In this document: piece by piece, positions 1 to 6,254 of the stretch
How the letters are laid out: every line of letters begins with the position of its first letter
How positions within the stretch are numbered: the stretch's first letter is position 1
Origin: Candidatus Firestoneibacteriota bacterium
Lineage (GTDB): Bacteria; Oederibacteriota; D2-FULL-39-29; CAIOVX01
Assembly (NCBI GenBank): GCA_903861835.1
Contig: CAIOVX010000087.1
Span: forward strand, 1 to 64,000
Length of the DNA stretch: 64,000 nt
Direction: 5' to 3'
Notes under the pieces: generated by a model
Databases searched by the model: none
What the model was told of the DNA's origin: nothing
The model's input: the letters and a program-made list of their open reading frames with translations, nothing else
Program-made: the position numbers and the translations under genes

Positions 1-258
1 ATTGCGAAGTACAATGCTCGAATACTGGTCACGCTTAGCATTGACTTGAGCAGGAAAGCCGCAGCAAAGAAACGGTGGCGGCAGCACAACCCTAACTCCA
101 AGTTCAAGCAAGACATGAAGAGCTTTCATGAATATGGTGTCCAGCGCCGTCCTTACGGGCGTGTCACTGAACTCCAGCGGCGGTTCCACATACACATTCT
201 GCGCGGCTGCGGCAAAAGCAACCAGCGCCAGCGCCAATACCATCAATAACTTTCCCAT
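1..258 (-). CDS. Partial secreted STN-like protein running into a CCG cysteine-rich domain (possible chimera)
   Basis: The frame opens at an ATG at 258 with GGAGGGAG just upstream and stays open to base 1, giving 86 codons without a stop. Residues 1-20 are a signal peptide (MGKLLMVLALALVAFAAAAQ). Residues 28-44 (LEFSDTPVRTALDTIFM) resemble the start of a secretin/TonB short N-terminal (STN) domain. From about residue 46 the sequence changes character: the stretch VVLPPPFLCCGFPAQVNAKR is typical of the CCG cysteine-rich domain of GlcF/HdrB-like iron-sulfur oxidoreductases, which are cytoplasmic or membrane-peripheral. An exported STN protein joined to this domain is not a combination I know. 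The gene is last in the sigma/anti-sigma/TolB operon. A chimeric contig end with its junction near 120-130 is a strong alternative to a real fusion. Confidence 0.55.
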   Translation of the reverse strand, partial: MGKLLMVLALALVAFAAAAQNVYVEPPLEFSDTPVRTALDTIFMKALHVLLELGVRVVLPPPFLCCGFPAQVNAKRDQYSSIVLRN

Positions 259-294
259 AAGCTCCCTCCTTTTACTTAATACTTTTAAAGTGCT

Positions 295-1806
295 TTATCT
301 GCCTCCGGCCCCGAAATATTTAATAGAGGTGACCGGCTTAAACTCCCTTACTTTTCCGTTCTCGAAACTTATGGTGCCTATAAATTTATAGTCCCAGATC
401 TCATTTTTCGAAGAAGGATTGCTAAGCATCTCGGAAGGCTCACCCAGGGAAAGGATGACCTGTTCAGGGATCATTCCGATGAGCACATCCCTGCTCTTTA
501 TTGCCTCCCAGACCGACGCAGGCCAGTTTCTGGTCTTGACCGGATCTTCAAAAAAGAAGAAGCGGGAAAAGTCTTCAAGATAGCCGTCAATCTCGTTCAG
601 ATAAACGACAAAGAATTTTTTGCCTTCGATCTTAAGCTCTATTTCTATGGTGAAGCTGGCTTTGTCAGTCACGACTTCCTTGCCGGGAAGCAAAATCTTG
701 TTTCTGACGTTGCTCAGCTCGCATTCGGTAAGCTTGTTCAGTTTTTGTCCCGCGGAAGTCCAGATGTTCTTTCTCAGCCAGACCTTGCGCCCGACAAACT
801 CTTTTAACTTAAGAAGGGCTGCCATATTCTGTTTCTTTCTCACTTCCCAGGCTTTCAAGTCAACAACCACTTCCGGGACAGTCACCTGGCGCTGGTTCTT
901 GCCATCCGAGTCCGCAGACCATATTTGATAATTTTTAACATAACAAATCTTCTTGCCCGAAGGTGAAAACGCCGCGCCAAGCGGTGTGACCAGCGGAATC
1001 AGCTCTGACAGCTCGCCTGTATTAACGTCGCATTTGAAGAGGCTGAAGTTACGGCTATTCACCGATGGCGCCGGAAAAAGGATGCTATTGCCATCAGGCG
1101 ACCAGGCAAGGCCTGAACCTATATAGCCGTTCTTCGTAAGCTGCCTTTCTTCCCTGCTGTTTATATCTATTATATAGACGTTCTCGTTCTTGAATTCACT
1201 CTCCAGTTTCACATACGCCAGATATTTCATATCGGGAGACCAGGCAGCCGGGCTCAGCACGGTATTTTGAGTAATCTTGCCGCACCTAGCAACGACCTTG
1301 ATTTCGTTGTTTTTGTCCAGGTCTATTATATTTACGGTGGCCTGCTCTTTTACTACGGAAAAATAGGCAATCCTGTTGTATTGCGGAGAAAGCACCGGAT
1401 AAAGTTTGTCTTCCGCGGTATCGGTAATTTGTTTCGGGGCGCCCCCGTCATCATCCATAATCCAGAGTTGCTGCACGCCGTTCGCATCCCCTCCGGCAAA
1501 AGCCAGCTTGGTTCCGTCCCAGCTCCAGTAAGGATGGCGGTTCCAGCTCTTAGAGGTAAGCATTAGTTTATTCTGCGGAAGATCGGGCCGCACGACCCAG
1601 ACCTGTGTTCCAAACACCTTGCTGACAAACGCGTAGGCAATCCGCTCGTAGTTCTTTTCCGGGGACTTAACGGACCAGACCGGATACTCACAGCGGTCCT
1701 CGTCTGAAATCCTCCCGTCAGCCTGAAGCATCGGCGCTGTCGCGAAAAAAACCGCGAGAAAGATAAACCCCTGCAGACGACGGAAAGTGCTATTCAATTT
1801 CCCCAT
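295..1806 (-). CDS. Secreted TolB-like beta-propeller with C-terminal BamE-like domain
   Basis: This 503-residue protein has an N-terminal signal sequence ending near residue 29. Repeated PD40/WD40-like TolB motifs follow over about residues 90-330 (YWSWDGTKLAFAGG, AWSPDMKYLAYV, AWSPDGNSILF, FSPSGKKICYV). The C-terminal 63 residues, from VLIGMIPEQVILSLGEP through ISFENGKVREF, match the SmpA/OmlA (BamE) pattern of GM-x-x-x-x-V followed by a lattice of small-domain strands. TolB propellers bind partners in the periplasm and BamE belongs to the outer-membrane assembly machine, so a periplasmic or outer-membrane-associated role is inferred. It starts 4 nt after the anti-sigma gene stop with GGGAGATG upstream, so it is probably part of that sigma regulon. 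The exact function is not known. Confidence 0.75.
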   Translation of the reverse strand: MGKLNSTFRRLQGFIFLAVFFATAPMLQADGRISDEDRCEYPVWSVKSPEKNYERIAYAFVSKVFGTQVWVVRPDLPQNKLMLTSKSWNRHPYWSWDGTKLAFAGGDANGVQQLWIMDDDGGAPKQITDTAEDKLYPVLSPQYNRIAYFSVVKEQATVNIIDLDKNNEIKVVARCGKITQNTVLSPAAWSPDMKYLAYVKLESEFKNENVYIIDINSREERQLTKNGYIGSGLAWSPDGNSILFPAPSVNSRNFSLFKCDVNTGELSELIPLVTPLGAAFSPSGKKICYVKNYQIWSADSDGKNQRQVTVPEVVVDLKAWEVRKKQNMAALLKLKEFVGRKVWLRKNIWTSAGQKLNKLTECELSNVRNKILLPGKEVVTDKASFTIEIELKIEGKKFFVVYLNEIDGYLEDFSRFFFFEDPVKTRNWPASVWEAIKSRDVLIGMIPEQVILSLGEPSEMLSNPSSKNEIWDYKFIGTISFENGKVREFKPVTSIKYFGAGGR

Positions 1807-1810
1807 TATT

Positions 1811-2275
1811 TCATCTCCCTGTCTGGCTTGCGAGCGTCGCGAAACCTATGGCTGAAGAATTCAGAACGGATTCTACTGCTTCAGTGTCAAGGCCTGTCTG
1901 ACGCGAAATAGTTGCCTCGGGCACCATAACGCGGACAGCGGGGCGGTAAAAAACCAGTCCCGCGGCAAGCAGGAGCAGCAGCCCGACAGAAGCCGCAGCG
2001 AACCTTAAATTAAACGAGGGCAAACCTGCTTTTTCGCGCGCAAAATACGGCGTTCCGTCAAGAGCAACCTTAGCCATCACCCTGTCTTCAAACCCGGCGG
2101 GGGGCAGGTCACTGACCAACAGAGCAGATGCGGCGGAGACACTTCCCAGATACGAATATTTTGTCCGGCACGCAGGACAGGCACGAAGGTGTGCCCTCAC
2201 GGCGGACTGCTTAAGACCCTTCAGTTCCCCGTCAATAAGGGCACTCATATTGTTTTCGGTAAACCGGCAGAACAT
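1811..2275 (-). CDS. Zinc-finger anti-sigma factor (zf-HC2), membrane-anchored
   Basis: This is a 154-residue protein with an N-terminal zf-HC2 module: Cys3 and the motif HLRACPACR (H-x3-C-x2-C) that coordinates zinc and holds the sigma factor. One transmembrane helix lies at about residues 90-110 (FAAASVGLLLLLAAGLVFY) and a short extracytoplasmic tail follows. GGAGG four bases before the ATG supports the start. It follows the ECF sigma gene by 10 nt, the usual order for a sigma/anti-sigma pair. In the family the cytoplasmic domain sequesters the sigma factor until the anti-sigma factor is degraded or changes conformation; the signal cannot be read from this sequence. Confidence 0.88.
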   Translation of the reverse strand: MFCRFTENNMSALIDGELKGLKQSAVRAHLRACPACRTKYSYLGSVSAASALLVSDLPPAGFEDRVMAKVALDGTPYFAREKAGLPSFNLRFAAASVGLLLLLAAGLVFYRPAVRVMVPEATISRQTGLDTEAVESVLNSSAIGFATLASQTGR

Positions 2276-2285
2276 ATTTCCTCCG

Positions 2286-2861
2286 CTATAGCAGCTTTCT
2301 GAGCTTTTCCCCTACAATTATTCTCGCGTTATGTATCCTTGACTTGACCGTCCCAACCGAGATACCGAGAATCTCAGCTATTTCAGAATAGGAAAGCCCT
2401 TCAGAGTTCCTTAGGATCAGAGCGTCCTTTAGGGCATCCGGCAGTTCCTCTATTGCCTTCCCTGCCTTCTCTGCCAAATCCGCCCGTTCAACGAGGGCCA
2501 GAGGGTTTTCCCGCAGGTCCGGAAGCCGTTCCGTTCCTCCGCCGTCAAGAGCCGCGATTTTCATCTCCGGTTTCCTTGCCTGATTGTGACAGGTATTCAT
2601 TATAATCCGGTAAAACCAGGTAAAGAATCTGGACCGTCCCTTAAAAGCCGGTAGCGCCTTCCAGAGGCTCAGAAAAGCCTCCTGGCAAATATCTTCGCTT
2701 TCCGGGGAATTGCCGGTGTACCTTCTTACCAAAGACCAGACCGGATATTTGTATTTAACCACAAGCTCGGAGAAAGCATTTGTATCCCCGCGCCTGACGC
2801 GCGCTATAATTGACAGATCCAACTCGTTTTCCGCCGCCCTGTCAAACCGTGCTGCTCCCAC
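2286..2861 (-). CDS. ECF RNA polymerase sigma factor (sigma-70 family, group 4)
   Basis: Region 2 (YKYPVWSLVRRYTGNSPESE, DICQEAFLSLWKAL, FFTWFYRIIMNTCHNQARK) and region 4 (LPDALKDALILRNSEGLSYS, then EIAEILGISVGTVKSRIHNA) are both complete. The frame is open to a GTG at 2912, but the GTG at 2861 has AGAGG six bases upstream and begins just before the conserved region, giving 191 residues, so I prefer it. It heads the operon with the zf-HC2 anti-sigma factor, the TolB/BamE-like protein and the STN-like gene. It is one of three ECF/anti-sigma pairs in the window. A perfect 14-base palindrome lies about 55 bases upstream of the chosen start. Confidence 0.9.
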   Translation of the reverse strand: MGAARFDRAAENELDLSIIARVRRGDTNAFSELVVKYKYPVWSLVRRYTGNSPESEDICQEAFLSLWKALPAFKGRSRFFTWFYRIIMNTCHNQARKPEMKIAALDGGGTERLPDLRENPLALVERADLAEKAGKAIEELPDALKDALILRNSEGLSYSEIAEILGISVGTVKSRIHNARIIVGEKLRKLL

Positions 2862-2915
2862 GAGTGACCTCTTTTCAACTAAGTTAGTAACGAAAACCGT
2901 GAAGAAGTTCACTTT

Positions 2916-2929
2916 ATTTCCGCGGAAAT
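2916..2929. promoter_or_regulatory. Perfect palindrome upstream of ECF sigma operon
   Basis: ATTTCCGCGGAAAT is a perfect 14-base inverted repeat in the spacer between the antiporter stop and the sigma gene. It could be an operator or part of an autoregulated promoter; no convincing -35/-10 pair was identified around it. Confidence 0.3.
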
Positions 2930-2956
2930 CGCTATATCCCTATTCCTAAAAAGGCC

Positions 2957-4141
2957 TTACCAGGAAAGCAGGAAAAGCTCTTTTAAGCCATTTCTGTTCT
3001 GCTTGGAGACAAGGACAACAATTATTGCCAGCAGGATGTAGACGCCGGAGTAAACCAACCTGAAGGTGGGGTCGGTAAAGAAGAATTGCGTCGCAAAGAG
3101 GACAAAGAGAGTCAGAGCTTCAAGAAGAGAAAACTTTAGATTAGCCAGCACAATGAGCGCGAAAAGAGATTGAGCCGAAGTAAGCAGCAATTCTTCTACC
3201 TGCCTTGCGTCCATATGCATCGGGGCAAAAGATCCTGCCGAGAGAGAAAACGCTATCGGAAGCATTCCTACAAGCAGCGTCCACTGATTGACTTTTGAAG
3301 AAACAAGAATGCTCAGGCCTTCGCTTCCTTTCATCCTAAGAGCAAATATGATTGCCACTATGAACTCCGGAGCTTCCGAGGCCAGAGGCGCGACCCACTG
3401 AATTAAGAGGAATTTTTCTATCCCGAGTTTCGCGCCGCCGCTGATCAAGCCTTCCGCGAAAGGCTTGGCCGCCAGAAATATGGTCAGTCCTGAAAGAACA
3501 AACATTGAGATATTCACGAACAAACGGGTCTTACGCGGCGTTGCCGAGAAAAGCTCCGCAGGGCCCCCTTCCAACTCCGGCTCAGTCATCCCGGATTTAG
3601 AGGTTTTGTAGACATAAATAGCGTAGATGGCAATCAGTACCACGGAATCATAAAGCGCAATATTGCCTTTCAACGGGAAAAAGAAAGAATATAATGTGGC
3701 GAGCAGCAGCGCGAAGATCTCAACTCTGTGGTTTTTTGCGATGTTAATCGCGTTCTTCCCGGATTTAAGCCAGTAAAAAACTCCGACCGCGGCCCAGCCC
3801 GCTCCGATGAGCAGTCTGTTCGCTCCGGTCATATTCGCTGTCGCAAGCGGCAGGTAAGAGGGGTCTTTGCCGGCGGTCCAGGCAAGGTAAATATCAACCG
3901 TGTATTCCGGAAGAACGGTTATCAAGGCAAGCAGGGCAATAGCAAGTCCTTTGGAAACTTCCATCTGAAAAAGTTCGGCAGCCCAGGTCAGCATAAAAGC
4001 CGCTCCAAGCACACCGAGACCCGGAAGCACTATGTCAGCCGGGAAAGGAAGAGACAACTGCATTGCCCAAAGCAGCAGCCACTGCGCGCAAAGCAGCGAA
4101 GCCGCAAGCAGAAAGGTCCAAGACCTTAGGCGCCCTTTCAT
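2957..4141 (-). CDS. CaCA-family sodium/calcium antiporter-like membrane protein
   Basis: This 394-residue protein has about ten hydrophobic helices and the two internally related alpha-repeats of the CaCA superfamily. Alpha-1 covers about residues 64-115 (ITVLPEYTVDIYLAW then ATANMTGANRLLIG). Alpha-2 covers about 248-298 (PLASEAPEFIVAII then SSKVNQWTLLVG). The acidic residues in LPEY and APEF that form the ion site in the family are kept, although the flanking Gly-Thr/Ser residues of typical members are changed, so the ion specificity is open. The start overlaps the stop of the upstream RNase gene in an ATGA, showing translational coupling in the URO-D/RNase/antiporter operon. Confidence 0.8.
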   Translation of the reverse strand: MKGRLRSWTFLLAASLLCAQWLLLWAMQLSLPFPADIVLPGLGVLGAAFMLTWAAELFQMEVSKGLAIALLALITVLPEYTVDIYLAWTAGKDPSYLPLATANMTGANRLLIGAGWAAVGVFYWLKSGKNAINIAKNHRVEIFALLLATLYSFFFPLKGNIALYDSVVLIAIYAIYVYKTSKSGMTEPELEGGPAELFSATPRKTRLFVNISMFVLSGLTIFLAAKPFAEGLISGGAKLGIEKFLLIQWVAPLASEAPEFIVAIIFALRMKGSEGLSILVSSKVNQWTLLVGMLPIAFSLSAGSFAPMHMDARQVEELLLTSAQSLFALIVLANLKFSLLEALTLFVLFATQFFFTDPTFRLVYSGVYILLAIIVVLVSKQNRNGLKELFLLSW

Positions 4142-4788
4142 ATCCCAAGCCCCTGTTGATCGAGAGATTTAGTAATTTTAAAATGAAGTTTGGCAAACAT
4201 CTTAAGAGAATCCCTTCCTCTAAGCTTAATTAGCGCTGTTCCGGCATCCTTCACGTGTGTCGCGCCCTTAGGCAGTTCCATTCCAGCCTCGGACGAGAGT
4301 TTTTTAATTCCCTCAAGAAACGCAGCGCGCGCAAGTATAGAAGCCGCCGCTACCGGCAGGTATTTTTCCGCGCCGGTCTCCTGCTTCAGGAGTATCTTCT
4401 TCCCTTTCTCCATTAAAGCATCCTTTATTCTGTGCTCATCTGCGAATTTATCGGAAATAGCGTAATCACATTCAACTTCCGCGAGCAGGTTCTCTATTAC
4501 CCTTGCATGCCCCCAGGCAAGGAGCTTGTTGAGGTTCTTTATTCCGGCGTAAAGTTCGTTATATTTATCGGGGTTTATGACTACAACGGAATGCTTCGCA
4601 ATTTCTTTTATTTTTGACGCCATCTCGAGCGCCTTTTTATCCGAGACCAGCTTGCTGTCCCGCACATTCAGCGGCAAAAGTTTCTCCGCGGCGGCCGGAT
4701 CAACGAAAACACCTGCTATGACCAGAGGCCCGAAGTAATCCCCCTTGCCGGCTTCGTCAACGCCTATTACACGGTGCTGCGCTGTCAT
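4138..4788 (-). CDS. RNase H type 2 family enzyme with HIII-type signature
   Basis: It cleaves RNA in RNA-DNA hybrids during replication and repair. Residues 8-22 read IGVDEAGKGDYFGPL, the HIII-style form of the signature carrying the catalytic Asp-Glu. Further conserved blocks are DSKLVSDKKA, AAASILARAAFLEGI and ATHVKDAG. The chosen start at 4788 gives an ATGA overlap with the upstream URO-D gene and a GGGG ribosome-binding site; it yields 216 residues. That is short for RNase HIII, which usually carries an N-terminal TBP-like domain of about 80 residues that is absent here. The name HIII rests on the signature only; an RNase HII-like role is possible. Confidence 0.8.
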   Translation of the reverse strand: MTAQHRVIGVDEAGKGDYFGPLVIAGVFVDPAAAEKLLPLNVRDSKLVSDKKALEMASKIKEIAKHSVVVINPDKYNELYAGIKNLNKLLAWGHARVIENLLAEVECDYAISDKFADEHRIKDALMEKGKKILLKQETGAEKYLPVAAASILARAAFLEGIKKLSSEAGMELPKGATHVKDAGTALIKLRGRDSLKMFAKLHFKITKSLDQQGLGI

Positions 4789-5936
4789 TTGTATGCCCCA
4801 AACCGCCTGCACGCATCCAGCATAACACTAATGTTTTTCATAGGCGAAAGAGGGGCAAGATTATTCCCTTCTTTAAATATAAACTTTCCGCCTTGCATAA
4901 TTCCCGACTCAAGAATCCGCTTTGATTCAAGCAGTAATTCCTCTTCTGTCCCCGAAAGAACCAGAGCTACCCGCGGGCCGCCCTGTATCTCAACTCCGGG
5001 ACCAAGTTCTTTGCGAAGCCAGGCAAAATCCACGGGGAAACCGGTGTCAAAAGAGCGGACGAACATCTCATCCCTCAGCATTTTAAAGTGCCTTGTCGCA
5101 TCCCCGCAAAGGTGCATTCCTGCAGGGTTCTTGCCCGTTGATACCGCCGCAAAGAGCTTCTTGTGGCAAGGAAGCACAAACTCGCGGACCATCTCGCCGG
5201 ATAACATGGCAATACTGTCGTCGGCGTACCAAAAACTATCCGACTTAATCGGGTCTCCGTGAAACTTTCTGATGCCGCGGAACCTCTTTATGGTCGCTTC
5301 GGTGATAAAATCAAACAACTTCCGCACATAATCAGCATCTTCGTAGAAATCAGTGAGCAGCTCGCTTCCGCGGAGGTTCATGGCAACTGTCATTACCCCG
5401 TCTGTTCCGGCACCCAGTTTTCCGCCGCCTTTTACCGGCAAGCCTTCATACTTTACGCCTTCCTTCGCCTTTTTGTTAAAGTAATCTATATAGTCCTGAG
5501 CCGTCCTCAAAATCCCGCTTATAGGATCCGGGAACCCGCGGTCAAATAGCAGGTTCTTTTTGTCGCCAGCCAGGATTGGTTCCGTGTCCGGGCATTGCTC
5601 GTCCTTGAAACTAATCGGAGCCCCAAACCACGCGGCTTCCGCTACATTCTGAAGGTCAACATATGGCGACCACATCTCGTCCGGCAGCCCCATCTCGGAA
5701 TCATCCTCAAGATTCAGCCTCTTCCATTTTTCGAATTGCACCTGAATGTTAAGCATTATTTCCGGGCTTTCAAAATATTGTTTAAATGTTATTTTTTTAG
5801 GATTAAGCGCGGGGTCAAGCAAGAGCATTCTAGGGTTGCAGCTGATTTTGAGAGGAACCCGAATGGGCTTTCCCGCCCAGTAGGCCGCCCAAACTTCCCG
5901 CACTTCCTCATTGTGTTTTTTGAAGTCAATTGGCAT
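4785..5936 (-). CDS. Uroporphyrinogen decarboxylase-like (URO-D superfamily) protein, copy 1
   Basis: This 383-residue protein resembles the URO-D/MtaA/CmuA superfamily, which contains true haem-pathway decarboxylases and zinc-dependent methyl-corrinoid:thiol methyltransferases. The motif GMHLCGDATRHF near residue 275 matches the His-x-Cys metal-binding motif of the methyltransferase branch. Full-length URO-D activity is unlikely because no other haem gene is nearby. It leads the operon with the RNase HIII-like gene and antiporter, with GAGGG six bases before the ATG. The substrate is unknown. Copies 2 and 3 (9518-10543 and 45551-46621) differ strongly from it, so they are separate subfamilies and not recent duplicates. 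Confidence 0.75.
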   Translation of the reverse strand: MPIDFKKHNEEVREVWAAYWAGKPIRVPLKISCNPRMLLLDPALNPKKITFKQYFESPEIMLNIQVQFEKWKRLNLEDDSEMGLPDEMWSPYVDLQNVAEAAWFGAPISFKDEQCPDTEPILAGDKKNLLFDRGFPDPISGILRTAQDYIDYFNKKAKEGVKYEGLPVKGGGKLGAGTDGVMTVAMNLRGSELLTDFYEDADYVRKLFDFITEATIKRFRGIRKFHGDPIKSDSFWYADDSIAMLSGEMVREFVLPCHKKLFAAVSTGKNPAGMHLCGDATRHFKMLRDEMFVRSFDTGFPVDFAWLRKELGPGVEIQGGPRVALVLSGTEEELLLESKRILESGIMQGGKFIFKEGNNLAPLSPMKNISVMLDACRRFGAYK

Positions 5937-5960
5937 TTTATGCCCTCGTTGAATGTGACC

Positions 5961-6152
5961 GGTTTGTTTTGCTTTTAATTAGCAATCAGTAATTATCAAT
6001 TAGTAATCGCATTTACTGGTGCGCCCGGGCGGACTCGAACCGCCAACCACCTGTTTCGGAAACAGATACCCTATCCATTGGGCCACGGGCGCGGCTAGAA
6101 ACGATTGCTAATTACTTATTGCTAATTACTAATTAAAACCAAAAGAAACACC
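5961..6152. repeat. Imperfect long inverted repeat enclosing tRNA-Arg
   Basis: The left arm (5961-6009) and right arm (6102-6152) are near-complementary: both read from the outside as GGT..TTTT..TTTTAATTAG followed by repeated units of the type TAATTAGCAA, ending AATCG. The tRNA gene sits in the loop. Together with the glgP promoter this accounts for the 318-base gene-free stretch 5937-6254. Similar word-based inverted repeats with other words occur elsewhere in the window. Confidence 0.7.
6017..6092 (-). tRNA. tRNA-Arg (anticodon CCG)
   Basis: The minus strand folds into a full 76-nt cloverleaf. The acceptor stem is GCGCCCG/CGGGCGC, the D stem GCCC/GGGT, and the anticodon stem TCTGT/ACAGG with loop TTCCGAA. 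The T arm is GGCGG-TTCGAGT-CCGCC. Discriminator A and an encoded CCA end at 6017. The anticodon CCG reads CGG (Arg). It stands alone inside an inverted repeat, between the URO-D gene and glgP. Confidence 0.95.
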
Positions 6153-6188
6153 TTAAACAAATCTTAACAGTATTGGGGCAGAAATTCA

Positions 6189-6218
6189 TTGAGTATAAGA
6201 GCTTAAAAACTGTATAAT
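6189..6218 (+). promoter_or_regulatory. Sigma-70-type promoter of glgP
   Basis: TTGAGT at 6189-6194 and TATAAT at 6213-6218 are separated by 18 bases. Transcription would start about 30 bases before the glgP ATG, leaving room for the AAAGGA ribosome-binding site. Confidence 0.6.
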
Positions 6219-6254
6219 TCTACTGCATTTCGACCTCAAATAAAAGGAAAATCA

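Noticed and set aside
620-928. Plus-strand ORF opposite the TolB/BamE gene
   Set aside because: It has no ribosome-binding site, and its protein resembles the reverse frame of the minus gene, which carries clear domains.
2862-2912. ECF sigma start at GTG 2912
   Set aside because: No ribosome-binding site; GTG 2861 has AGAGG at the right distance and starts before conserved region 2.
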